Position numbers and translations under genes: made by a program
The notes under the pieces: model-generated
What the model saw: only the letters and a program-made list of their open reading frames with translations
Databases searched by the model: none
Told to the model about the DNA's origin: nothing
NCBI GenBank assembly: GCA_018400625.1
Contig: JAGYMJ010000153.1
Span: 1-12,386, forward strand
DNA from: Planctomycetota bacterium
GTDB lineage: Bacteria; Planctomycetota; Brocadiia; SM23-32
Length of the DNA: 12,386 nucleotides
Direction: 5' to 3'
Shown here: positions 1-7,972 of the stretch, piece by piece
Position numbering within the stretch: position 1 is the stretch's first letter
Layout of the letters: every line of letters begins with the position of its first letter

Positions 1-477
1 CTACTTGCTAAGCATCGTTCCAAGGGGGATATAGAGGCACTGGCAGAATGCATAAGGAAGATTAAATCTGCGGGTATTCGTGCCAAAGGCCTCTTTATGA
101 TGGGGCTTCCGGGGGAGACAGAAAAAAGCATTTCGCTCAGCCGCCGGTTGGCCTTTTCCTTGCCGCTTGACGATCTCAACATGACAAAGTTCACCCCGTT
201 TCCCGGATCGCCGTTATATGAGAAGGCTGAACAATTGGGCACTTTTGATGAGAATTGGGATCGGATGGACTGCATGAGCTTCCAGTTCGTTCCCCCTGGT
301 TTCACCCGTGAGCGTTTAGAAACGATACACAGCGATTTCTATCGTTCCCATTTTATGCGTCCCAAAATGTGGCTCCATTATCTGAAGATGGCCGCAGAGT
401 CCCCCGATAGTTGGCGACGGTTTTTGGCTCATTCAATGGATTATCTTGAATTTGCTTTTGGAGATAAACAGTCATGA
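1..477 (+). CDS. Radical SAM protein, probably B12-binding type, C-terminal part (5' truncated)
   Basis: The reading frame is open from base 1 and ends at the TGA at 475-477, so 158 residues of a longer protein are present. The segment KGLFMMGLPGET is the conserved strand-turn of the radical SAM barrel seen in B12-binding (BchE/oxidative-cyclase-like) radical SAM proteins. It is followed by the usual TKFTPFPGSPLYE segment and then a helical C-terminal tail rich in aromatic residues. The CxxxCxxC cluster motif and any cobalamin-binding domain would lie upstream of the window and cannot be checked. Proteins of this family carry out methylation, cyclisation or other radical chemistry on poorly reactive carbons. 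Its stop overlaps the start of the ketoreductase by 4 nt (ATGA), so the two are probably translationally coupled and in the same pathway. The family is fairly sure; the reaction is unknown. Confidence 0.8.
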   Translation, partial: LLAKHRSKGDIEALAECIRKIKSAGIRAKGLFMMGLPGETEKSISLSRRLAFSLPLDDLNMTKFTPFPGSPLYEKAEQLGTFDENWDRMDCMSFQFVPPGFTRERLETIHSDFYRSHFMRPKMWLHYLKMAAESPDSWRRFLAHSMDYLEFAFGDKQS

Positions 478-1208
478 CTGCACCCAAACGACGTATAGCG
501 CTCGTTGTCGGAGGAAGCCGCGGTATAGGGCAAGCAACGGCTATCCGCCTGGCAGACTCCGGTTTCGATATCTGGCTCACTTACCGTTCCCGTCATGAAG
601 CCGCCAATGAAGTGAAAAGGGAGATTGAGAAACGCGGAAGAGTCTGCGAATGTATGGCATTCGACATCGCGGATCGGGCAGCGGTGGAGGCCGCTCTGCG
701 GGAACGTGTGGAGAAAACCCCCCCCTATGCTGTCGTTTTCAATGCCGGTGTCACAAAAGATAATCTTTTTGTCTGGATGACGCAGGAAGAGTGGAACGAT
801 GTGATAAGGGTTGATCTGGGTGGTTTTTTTAATATTATTAATACGGTTTTATTTTCAATGCTGGCGCAGAAACAGGGCCGGATCGTCGCGGTCTCTTCAG
901 TGTCCGGCCAGATAGGGCAGGCTGGTCAGGCAAATTACGCCGCGGCCAAAGCCGGTATAATAGGGGCGGCGAAATCACTGGCACGCGAAGTGGGAAAGAG
1001 AGACATCTCTGTGAATGTGGTCGCTCCGGGGGTTATAGAAACGGACATGACCGCCGATTTGCCCAAAGATGAAATCAATGCTTTGATCCCGATGGGGCGA
1101 TTGGGGACGCCTGAGGAAGCAGCCGCGGTGATCAACTTCCTGTGCAGCGAAAATCATATGTACATCCATGGTCAGGTAATCGGAGTCAACGGTGGACTAT
1201 CGATGTAA
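474..1208 (+). CDS. fabG: 3-oxoacyl-ACP reductase, FabG-type SDR
   Basis: A 244-residue classical short-chain dehydrogenase. The cofactor loop GGSRGIG is at residues 13-19 and NAG at 90-92. The catalytic triad is Ser142, Tyr155 and Lys159 inside GQANYAAAKAG, the signature of FabG. The C-terminal PEEAAAVINFLCSE and GQVIGVNGGLSM segments are also typical. It should reduce a 3-oxoacyl chain on the carrier protein to the 3-hydroxy form with NADPH. The start is supported by GGAG at 460-463, ten bases upstream, and by the 4-nt overlap with the radical SAM gene. Aryl polyene clusters carry a dedicated ketoreductase of this type (ApeQ). The position beside a ketosynthase, ACP and dehydratases argues for a pathway-specific enzyme rather than the housekeeping FabG. 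Confidence 0.93.
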   Translation: MTAPKRRIALVVGGSRGIGQATAIRLADSGFDIWLTYRSRHEAANEVKREIEKRGRVCECMAFDIADRAAVEAALRERVEKTPPYAVVFNAGVTKDNLFVWMTQEEWNDVIRVDLGGFFNIINTVLFSMLAQKQGRIVAVSSVSGQIGQAGQANYAAAKAGIIGAAKSLAREVGKRDISVNVVAPGVIETDMTADLPKDEINALIPMGRLGTPEEAAAVINFLCSENHMYIHGQVIGVNGGLSM

Positions 1209-1249
1209 ACGCTTAATTTTTTTGTTACAGAAAGCAGAAAAACTCACAG

Positions 1250-2770
1250 ATGAAAGAACGCTATGACCATATTGTTGTGGGCAGCGGAATAAGTGGACTT
1301 ACAGTTACTCTTCTCCTGGCATTGCAGGGTAAGTCTGTTCTGCTGATTGAAAAGGGGCCACGCTTGGGCGGCTCGATTGCACGCTTTACCCGGCAGGGAG
1401 TCCCCTTTGATGTTGGTTTTCACTTTACCGGCGGCTTCACACCGGATCGGACCGGTTTACTTGATGATTTACTGACACTTTTAGGGATCCGCGAGTGTAT
1501 AGAACCGCGTTTTTTCCCCCATGACCGTTGCCATATGATGGCCTTCCCTTCGGAGGACGCAATTTTTGAAATACCTTGCGGCATACAACGTTACCGCCAA
1601 AAGCTAAAAAAGGATTTTCCCCGTCATGCACGGCATATAGATGGATATTTCGACAGGCTTATCCGCGTATGTGAGAGCACACCGGCTTTAAATATGCGGA
1701 GTGAGCGGCCACTGTCGCTCTCGGGAACGGATGAAGAATATGTGTCTTTACAGCAGGTTTTGGATGATCTTTTTGACAACAAACTGCTCAAGGCTTTGCT
1801 CAGCGTTTTCTGTATGTGTCATGGCAGCCGCCCCACGGATATTTCTTTTGCCGACCACTCTCGCATATCATATGGACTCTATGAATCGACGGCGCGCGTA
1901 AAAGGGGGTGGGAGGGCATTCCTTGATGCTTTTAAGCAAGCTTTTGCCGGTCTGGATGTAGAAATTAGCTGCAATACAACTATTTCGGGTCTTTCTGAAG
2001 TAAAAGATAGGCGGGTTCAACGTTTTTTCCTGTCGGATAAGCGAGAGGTCTCTGCCGATTCCTGTGTGCTGACAATACATCCCAGTAAAATTTTAGAGCT
2101 TTTGCCTGATAAACATATATCTCCTGCGTTCCAGCACCGGCTGGAAGAGTTTGAGCCTTCCGTCGGGTTTTTCTCCATTTTCGGGACTATTAGCGATAAT
2201 GAAGGCCCTGCATCGGATGATTCCATCTTTTCCATCTTCCCCAATACCGACCTGGACCTTACGATGAGCCCGCAATGGGAGGGGCCGCGTCCTATGGTCA
2301 TGCTCACCAGCCCGGAAAAAGTTGGAGAGGGGCAGGTGAACACATTGACAGGATTGGAACTCTCTTTAGTTGAAGATGTCAATCAATGGCAGAAAAGCAG
2401 TACAGGCAACAGGGGGGAAGATTATGTGCAGTATAAACGAGATAAGACACGTTCAATGCAAAAGTGTATCGAGAAATACTATCCCACTTTTCATGAAAAT
2501 TTCACGCTGATGGAAACGGCATCGATGTTAACTTATCGTGACTACCTGTTCTCTCCTTTTGGATCGGCCTATGGTATTAAGCAGAAAGTAGGTCAGTTCA
2601 ATCTGGTGGGCAGGATGCCAATTGTGAATCTCTATGCTGCCGGACAAAGCGCCATGCTGCCGGGAGTGGTCGGAGCGATCACCTCAGGGCTCTTTATTGC
2701 GCGTAAACTCATAGGAAAGAATAAGTTCTCTGAATATCAAGACCGTAAGTTATCAAGTAATACTGTATAA
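1250..2770 (+). CDS. FAD-dependent oxidoreductase, phytoene desaturase (CrtI/CrtISO)-like
   Basis: A 506-residue flavoprotein. The N-terminal Rossmann motif GSGISG is at residues 11-16, with the ribose-binding acidic residue Glu34, then RLGGS (38-42) and a FDVGFHFTGG segment (about 53-62), as in CrtI, carotenoid isomerase and retinol saturase relatives. The C-terminal FAD signature NLYAAGQSAMLPGVVGA starts at residue 460. Length matches the CrtI family. These enzymes desaturate, saturate or isomerise polyene chains using bound FAD. No carotenoid genes are nearby, and the gene sits between a ketoreductase and a ketosynthase, so I infer that it acts on the carrier-bound or released polyene or acyl chain. 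There is no strong Shine-Dalgarno site; the leader at 1209-1249 is A/T-rich. The family is well supported; substrate and direction of the redox step are not known. Confidence 0.87.
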   Translation: MKERYDHIVVGSGISGLTVTLLLALQGKSVLLIEKGPRLGGSIARFTRQGVPFDVGFHFTGGFTPDRTGLLDDLLTLLGIRECIEPRFFPHDRCHMMAFPSEDAIFEIPCGIQRYRQKLKKDFPRHARHIDGYFDRLIRVCESTPALNMRSERPLSLSGTDEEYVSLQQVLDDLFDNKLLKALLSVFCMCHGSRPTDISFADHSRISYGLYESTARVKGGGRAFLDAFKQAFAGLDVEISCNTTISGLSEVKDRRVQRFFLSDKREVSADSCVLTIHPSKILELLPDKHISPAFQHRLEEFEPSVGFFSIFGTISDNEGPASDDSIFSIFPNTDLDLTMSPQWEGPRPMVMLTSPEKVGEGQVNTLTGLELSLVEDVNQWQKSSTGNRGEDYVQYKRDKTRSMQKCIEKYYPTFHENFTLMETASMLTYRDYLFSPFGSAYGIKQKVGQFNLVGRMPIVNLYAAGQSAMLPGVVGAITSGLFIARKLIGKNKFSEYQDRKLSSNTV

Positions 2771-2775
2771 AAAAA

Positions 2776-4002
2776 ATGAAACGTGCAGTCATCACTGGAA
2801 TGGGGGTTGTTTCGCCGTTTGGATACGGTATAGGAGATTTAACCGCCGGATTGGACACGAAACGCTGCTCTACTCGATATATCGATCAATGGGCGAGTTT
2901 GGAAGGTCTGAACAGCAAGGTCGCAGCCCCATTAGATATAAAGCCCGGAGGTAAAATACCCCGTAAATATCGTCGAACGATGAGTCCAATGAGCATCTTC
3001 GCAGCACACGCCGCTGAAGAAGCACTGCAAAGCGCCGGAGTGGATCGAAAACAAGTGGGCGATAATCCGCGTTTTGGCTGTATTGTCGGCCATACCAGTG
3101 GCAGTCCACAGACACTTTATTCGGCTTACTCTGAACTTATTAAAAACGGCAATTATAATATGTTTGCGGCCTCTGATTTTTTTCGCACGATCTCTCATAC
3201 GGCCGTGCTCAATTTGGCACAATACCTGGGCATTACAGGCACGGTTATGGCAACATCCGCCGCATGCGCCTCAGGCCTGCAGGCGGTGGGGGCCGCCTTT
3301 GATTTGATCCGAACTGGTCGCCAGGATATGATTTTGTGTGGAGGTGCGGAGGAATTGCACAAGACCGTTACAGGTTCGTTTGACATTCTTTTTGCGGCAT
3401 CAACGAACTACAATGACAGACCGGAGGCCACCCCCCGTCCTTTCGACCGTGATCGTGACGGTCTTGTCTGCGGGGAAGGAGCTGGTATTCTGTTGATTGA
3501 GGAGTTGGCGCACGCTCGCGCGAGGGGGGCTGAGATATTTGCCGAGGTGATCGGTTTTCATACATGTGGAAACGGTTCTCATATCAGCAGGTCGGACCCG
3601 GAAATTATGCAGGTATGCATGGAAACTGCTGTTAAAGCCGCGGGTATGAATGGAGAAAACATCGATTATGTGAATGCCCATGCAACGGGAACCGAACAGG
3701 GGGATGCCGCTGAATCCTCTGCCCTGAAAAGCATATTTCCGGAGGGGAAAACGCCGGTTTCCAGTTTGAAAGGATATATTGGACACACACTTGGTGCATC
3801 CGGCCCCATCGAACTCATTGCTTCGCTTGTAATGATGAGAAAAGGGGTCATCTATCCTACCCTGAATTTGGATAACGTGGCCGAAGATTGCAAGGGTGTC
3901 CTCCACGTTCAACAGCCGATAGAAAAACAGATACACTGTTTTCTCAAAAACAGTTTCGCCTTTGGCGGCATAAACGCTGCACTTGTTTGCCGGAGTTATT
4001 AA
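2776..4002 (+). CDS. Beta-ketoacyl-ACP synthase, FabF-like (KAS II type)
   Basis: A 408-residue condensing enzyme of normal FabF length. The active-site Cys164 lies in TSAACASGLQA, His302 in NAHATGTEQGD, and Lys332 and His337 in LKGYIGHTLGASG. The C-terminal NSFAFGGINAA loop is also present. The complete Cys-His-His set means it should catalyse decarboxylative condensation with malonyl-ACP; it is not a chain-length-factor-type partner, which would lack the Cys. The start lies 5 bases after the flavoenzyme stop in an A-rich stretch without a clear Shine-Dalgarno site, so coupling is likely. Aryl polyene systems use a ketosynthase/CLF pair plus a further ketosynthase. Only one condensing enzyme is seen here, so a partner may be encoded outside the window or the enzyme may work as a homodimer. 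Confidence 0.93.
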   Translation: MKRAVITGMGVVSPFGYGIGDLTAGLDTKRCSTRYIDQWASLEGLNSKVAAPLDIKPGGKIPRKYRRTMSPMSIFAAHAAEEALQSAGVDRKQVGDNPRFGCIVGHTSGSPQTLYSAYSELIKNGNYNMFAASDFFRTISHTAVLNLAQYLGITGTVMATSAACASGLQAVGAAFDLIRTGRQDMILCGGAEELHKTVTGSFDILFAASTNYNDRPEATPRPFDRDRDGLVCGEGAGILLIEELAHARARGAEIFAEVIGFHTCGNGSHISRSDPEIMQVCMETAVKAAGMNGENIDYVNAHATGTEQGDAAESSALKSIFPEGKTPVSSLKGYIGHTLGASGPIELIASLVMMRKGVIYPTLNLDNVAEDCKGVLHVQQPIEKQIHCFLKNSFAFGGINAALVCRSY

Positions 4003-4026
4003 CATCTTAATTGAATCTTTTATACC

Positions 4027-4287
4027 ATGACAGAATCCGATATTATTACTGCAGTAAATGAAGTGTTTTGCGAAGAATTTGAGGTACCGCTGAAGGAACT
4101 CACCCCTGAATCTCAAATTTTTGATGATCTTGGGCTGGACAGTCTTGATGTCGTTGACCTCATCGTGGCCTTGCAGAAAAAGTTCGGTGTGCAGGTTCGC
4201 AATGATGAACGTGTGAGAGAGGTGCGAACCCTGCAAGATCTCTATGATTTGCTGGAAGTTATAAAGCGCGAACAAACATCTGCATGA
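4027..4287 (+). CDS. Acyl carrier protein
   Basis: An 86-residue acidic four-helix carrier protein. The phosphopantetheine attachment site is Ser39 in DDLGLDSLDVVDLI, with the typical helix-II sequence following. It would carry the growing chain for the adjacent ketosynthase, ketoreductase and dehydratases. The leader (4003-4026) is A/T-rich without an obvious Shine-Dalgarno site. The stop overlaps the next gene's ATG (ATGA at 4284-4287). Its place directly after the ketosynthase suggests a dedicated pathway ACP rather than the housekeeping AcpP, which normally sits with fabG/fabF in a fatty-acid operon. Only one ACP is visible, whereas aryl polyene clusters often have two. Confidence 0.94.
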   Translation: MTESDIITAVNEVFCEEFEVPLKELTPESQIFDDLGLDSLDVVDLIVALQKKFGVQVRNDERVREVRTLQDLYDLLEVIKREQTSA

Positions 4288-5057
4288 AAGCTATTTTAAA
4301 CCATATCGCCGTAGCTGTGCAGAACCTGTTTTTTTCTCTGTTTTTTTTCTTTTTCTCTCTGTTTTATATTCCCATTGCCACTTCAGTCGTTTTTGTACTG
4401 TCCGCATTTATACCGCATCGCAAGACCATGTGGATGACCCGAAGGGCTATCAGCTACTACGGTTGGCTCATTTTGCATTGTGCCTGGCCGTTTGCAAGAG
4501 TGCGTTACAAAGATAAATCCCCTGAAGACAGGGAAGGGCCCTTTATTTTTATATGTAACCACCGATCGGCATCCGATCCATTTCTTATGGCATGTTTACC
4601 CTATGAAGCGATCCAAATAGCCAAGCAATGGCCGTTAAGGATTCCGGTCTTGGGTATTATGGCTCGCATTGCCGGCTATTTAAGCATACATGAGATGACG
4701 GTTGAATCATTTTTTGAAAAGGCTTCTCAACTTTACAATGAAGGTGTCAGCATGGTTTCTTTTCCGGAAGGTACAAGATCAGGCGGCAGATGTATGGGAC
4801 AGTTCACCAGCGCCATTTTTCGGTTTGCAAAACGTATCCATGCGACCATAGTACCGTTGGCCATCAGTGGTAATGAGGACAAACCTCCTAAAGGGTCGTT
4901 ACTTTTGCATCCTGGCGTTGTGCATGTCCATAAACTGCCGGCATTAAGGTGGGAAGACTATAAAGATATGTCACCTTTCAAACTGAAAAATCATGTCCGG
5001 AATTTGCTTCAGGAAGAAATTGATATTATAGAAAACCGTTGTGAGCAAGATATTTAA
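4284..5057 (+). CDS. Lysophospholipid acyltransferase family protein (PlsC-like)
   Basis: A 257-residue acyltransferase. The catalytic block NHRSASDP (residues 92-99) supplies the HX4D motif, His93 and Asp98. FPEGTRS (160-166) is the acyl-acceptor phosphate-binding motif of the 1-acylglycerol-3-phosphate acyltransferase family. The N-terminus has a strongly hydrophobic, Phe-rich membrane segment at about residues 10-42, so the enzyme should be anchored in the inner membrane with the active site at the cytoplasmic face. It overlaps the ACP gene by 4 nt, which fits transfer of an ACP-bound product onto a glycerolipid or another hydroxyl acceptor. Aryl polyene clusters contain similar acyltransferases. 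The acceptor cannot be told from sequence. The membrane segment is encoded by T-tracts of 7 and 8 bases. Confidence 0.9.
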   Translation: MKAILNHIAVAVQNLFFSLFFFFFSLFYIPIATSVVFVLSAFIPHRKTMWMTRRAISYYGWLILHCAWPFARVRYKDKSPEDREGPFIFICNHRSASDPFLMACLPYEAIQIAKQWPLRIPVLGIMARIAGYLSIHEMTVESFFEKASQLYNEGVSMVSFPEGTRSGGRCMGQFTSAIFRFAKRIHATIVPLAISGNEDKPPKGSLLLHPGVVHVHKLPALRWEDYKDMSPFKLKNHVRNLLQEEIDIIENRCEQDI

Positions 5058-5102
5058 ATATGGGAAAAAAAGAAAAAAATACCGGAAGGGCATGACCGAT
5101 AA

Positions 5103-6404
5103 ATGATAAATTTCAGCCCATACCGCGATATAGAATTCGCTGATCGGAAACACATCCGAAAAATACAGGAATCTTTACTGCAAAAACATGCCCGCTATTG
5201 CGCCGAAAATTCTCCATTTTACAATCGGCTCCTGGAAAAGGCAGGTGTCAGCGTTGATGACATGACGTTGGAAAGGCTTACTGATATTCCGCTTACCAGC
5301 AAGGAAGATATAGGAACGGATAACGATGCATTTATTGCCGCCCCGAGCGAAAGGATCGTCGATATAGTATTTTCATCCGGCACCACAGGCGTTCCCACTA
5401 AAATTGCTTATACAGAACACGACCTCCGACGTTTAGCCTACAATGAACGTCAATCGCTTGAGAGCACCGGGATCGGAAGCACTGATCGCGTTTTGCTGAC
5501 ATGTACCATGGATCGTTGTTTTGTGGCCGGTTTGGCTTATTTTCTTGGGACTCGCAGCATCGGTGCTGCCGCTGTGCGCAATGGGCATGGTACGCTGGAG
5601 AGCCATACCGAGATTATCCGGCGCATCGTACCGACAGTGGTCATCGGAGTGCCCTCATTTCTGCTTAAACTCGCTGTTCATCTCGATGCATCGGGCATTG
5701 ATCCTGTCGGGTCATCAGTGCAGAAGCTTATTTGCATTGGGGAACCGGTTAGGGGAAGTGACCTGCAACCCTTGCCGCTTGGCAGAAAACTGAAGGAGAT
5801 TTGGGATGCCGACGTTTATTCCACATATGCCTCTTCGGAAACCGTTTCCACCTTCTGCGAATGTACAGAAGAAAACGGGGGACACCTCCATCCCGAACTG
5901 GCCGTTGTGGAAATACTGGATGAAGGAGGTCAAAAGGTGGAAACCGGTGAAACGGGGGAGGTTGTTCTGACCCCTTTGGCCGTGGAGGGGATGCCTCTTC
6001 TGCGTTTCCGGACCGGCGATATCAGCTTTTTAATCGAAGAAGCCTGTGCCTGCGGACGCCGATCAATTCGGCTGGGGCCTATTTTGACCCGTAAAAAACA
6101 GATGATCAAACTGAAGGGCACGACCCTGTATCCCCAATCTATTGCTCTGGCTTTAGAAGAGATACCGGTGGTTAAAGAACATTTCCTTGAAGTCAGCAGC
6201 GACAATACATTGTCCGATGCAGTAACAGTGCATGTCGCCGTATCAGATTCGGATTGGGATGCTGGCCGGATAGCCGAATTATTGCAGAGCCGTTTGAGGG
6301 TCAAACCGCGCGTGATTATTGAACCTTTGGACGTAATACATAACCAAATTTTTTCGCCGCGCTACCGTAAACCAATGAGGTTTATTGACAGGAGAGAATC
6401 ATGA
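5103..6404 (+). CDS. Adenylate-forming ligase, PaaK-like (phenylacetate-CoA ligase family)
   Basis: A 433-residue AMP-forming synthetase of the shorter PaaK type. The N-terminal YCAENSPFYNRLLEKAGV segment (residues 32-49) is characteristic of the family. The ATP-binding loop SSGTTGVPTK is at 91-100, the adenine-binding YASSET at 242-247, and the ribose-binding RTGD at 303-306. Paired cysteines at 252/254 and 315/317 (CACGRR) resemble the metal-site cysteines of PaaK relatives. The C-terminus has a small AMP-binding C-domain ending in a basic YRKPMRFIDRR tail. It should activate a carboxylic acid with ATP and load it on CoA or the ACP; family context suggests an aryl acid starter, which is inference. 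It overlaps the next gene by 4 nt. A GGAAGG about a dozen bases upstream supports the start. Confidence 0.87.
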   Translation: MINFSPYRDIEFADRKHIRKIQESLLQKHARYCAENSPFYNRLLEKAGVSVDDMTLERLTDIPLTSKEDIGTDNDAFIAAPSERIVDIVFSSGTTGVPTKIAYTEHDLRRLAYNERQSLESTGIGSTDRVLLTCTMDRCFVAGLAYFLGTRSIGAAAVRNGHGTLESHTEIIRRIVPTVVIGVPSFLLKLAVHLDASGIDPVGSSVQKLICIGEPVRGSDLQPLPLGRKLKEIWDADVYSTYASSETVSTFCECTEENGGHLHPELAVVEILDEGGQKVETGETGEVVLTPLAVEGMPLLRFRTGDISFLIEEACACGRRSIRLGPILTRKKQMIKLKGTTLYPQSIALALEEIPVVKEHFLEVSSDNTLSDAVTVHVAVSDSDWDAGRIAELLQSRLRVKPRVIIEPLDVIHNQIFSPRYRKPMRFIDRRES

Positions 6405-7972
6405 ACGGGGATTGTCACACATCCATAGACGGCTTTGGTTTTTCGCCTGAGCGCATAGCTGATGCTGTAGATCGCAAAGGGTTGCTTTCTATGGAGATAG
6501 AGTTTTCGCTCGCTTGCAACTTTAAATGTCCTTACTGTTATAATGCTTATGATACCGTACAGGAACAGCTTTTGCCGGAGGAAATCGATGATGTAATATC
6601 TCAGGCGCAGAAACTGGGAGCTGAAAAAATCATCATTCTTGGCGGGGAACCCATGATCTACCCCTCAATTCATGAACGGATCCGTGTGATGTACGATCGT
6701 GGACTGACGGTAGAAATGTTCACCAATGGAAGCCATATGACGGTTGAAAATGCAAGGTTTATGTTCGAACACGATGTTGCCGTCGTGTTGAAACTCAACA
6801 GTCGTGACCGCAAGCTGCAGAATAAAATGGCCGGACGGGACGATGCGTATGATATTATCCAGTCGGCCTTGAGAAATCTCAAAAAAGCAGGCTATCCAGC
6901 CCCCGGCAAGCGTCTTGCTGCAAGCACTGTTATATGTGAACAAAATATCGATGAACTTCCGCAGATATGGCGCTGGCTGCGCAAAAGTAATATTGAACCC
7001 TACTTTGAGATGATAACTCCCCAGGGCCGGGCTGCCGGGGATGAAGGCAGCAAATTAGATAGGCACGATAACCTTGGAGATGGTGCAAAATCCCCCCTGG
7101 ACAATTTGGAATGGGGGAAACTTGATCTCAAACGACAACATAGTTTGTTTGAGCAACTGGCCCGGATCGACAGGGAAGAATTCGGCCGCAAGTGGGATCC
7201 TCAACCCCCGCTGGTCGGCAACAGTTGCTTGCGTCATTGTTTTTCTTGTTTAGTTAATGCCCGGGGCGATGTTATGCCATGTGTTGGGGTAACTCTCCCC
7301 CTTGGCAACGTGAAAGAAACTTCTTTGAAGCAGATCCTGGATGAGAGCGAGGTTATAGACAATTTACGCAACTACCGCAGCCGTATCAAGGGGCCTTGCG
7401 GTGTTTGTGAGAAGTCTGAAGTGTGCTACGGGTGCCGCGGCGCGGCCTACCAGTTGACCGGCGATTATCTGGCCTCCGACCCTTTGTGCTGGCATAACGA
7501 AATTGAAGATATAGAATTTTTGCCGGCTGATGTCCGCCCCTATCTCCCGCATCGTTCTCCCATGCTTCTCGTGGACAAAATATGCCGTGTTGGGGAACGA
7601 GAAGGGTGTATTTCTGCGAGTATAGAACCGGGAAATCCTTTTCTGAACGACGATGCAACTCTGGATGAGGTTGCTTACGTAGAGCTTATCGCTCAGTCGG
7701 TCGCGGCGCTGGAGGGCTTCCCGATGAGTCCTGAGGAAAGAGCCCGGCACCTGGGGGTTTTGCTCACTGTGAAAAAACTCGAAATAACCGGTCATGCCCG
7801 GGTGAAAGAAAGGCTTTTTATCTATTTGAAAAAATTGGGCAAGCTCGGTGACTTCGGTGCCGTTGCCGGAGAAATTTTTCGCAACGAAAAGAAAATTGCC
7901 GCCGGCGAACTGACTTTTTTCCAAAAGGGGCCGAATAATAAGCCCAAAGCCAATAATGCGTCCAGTCCGTGA
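6401..7972 (+). CDS. Radical SAM/SPASM protein fused to hot-dog 3-hydroxyacyl-ACP dehydratase
   Basis: A 523-residue two-part protein. The N-terminal part is radical SAM: CNFKCPYC (Cys39, 43, 46) binds the [4Fe-4S]/SAM centre and GGEP (81-84) is the SAM-binding motif. A SPASM domain follows, with Cys276, 280, 283, GX4C at 289-294, then Cys333, 336, 342, 345 and 363, enough for two auxiliary clusters. From about residue 372 a hot-dog fold begins: YLPHRSPMLLVDKI with His384, and YVELIAQSVAA with Glu428. This is the catalytic pair and layout of COG4706/ApeP-type dehydratases, about 140 residues long and complete. The frame is uninterrupted across the junction. The dehydratase half should remove water from 3-hydroxyacyl-ACP; the radical half may modify the same carrier-bound substrate. 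GGAG in GACAGGAGAG just upstream is a good ribosome-binding site. Confidence 0.9.
   Translation: MNGDCHTSIDGFGFSPERIADAVDRKGLLSMEIEFSLACNFKCPYCYNAYDTVQEQLLPEEIDDVISQAQKLGAEKIIILGGEPMIYPSIHERIRVMYDRGLTVEMFTNGSHMTVENARFMFEHDVAVVLKLNSRDRKLQNKMAGRDDAYDIIQSALRNLKKAGYPAPGKRLAASTVICEQNIDELPQIWRWLRKSNIEPYFEMITPQGRAAGDEGSKLDRHDNLGDGAKSPLDNLEWGKLDLKRQHSLFEQLARIDREEFGRKWDPQPPLVGNSCLRHCFSCLVNARGDVMPCVGVTLPLGNVKETSLKQILDESEVIDNLRNYRSRIKGPCGVCEKSEVCYGCRGAAYQLTGDYLASDPLCWHNEIEDIEFLPADVRPYLPHRSPMLLVDKICRVGEREGCISASIEPGNPFLNDDATLDEVAYVELIAQSVAALEGFPMSPEERARHLGVLLTVKKLEITGHARVKERLFIYLKKLGKLGDFGAVAGEIFRNEKKIAAGELTFFQKGPNNKPKANNASSP

Noticed and set aside
3400..4275. 291-codon open frame on the minus strand across the ketosynthase end and the ACP
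   Set aside because: The plus strand carries the ketosynthase active-site motifs and the whole ACP. The antisense product shows no recognisable motif, so it is a shadow frame.
2776..4287. Housekeeping fatty-acid synthesis operon (fabG-fabF-acpP)
   Set aside because: The presence of a CrtI-like flavoenzyme, PaaK-like ligase, radical SAM proteins and the LolA/MMPL/DUF3261 set, and the absence of fabD, fabH, plsX and an enoyl reductase, fits a specialised pathway better.
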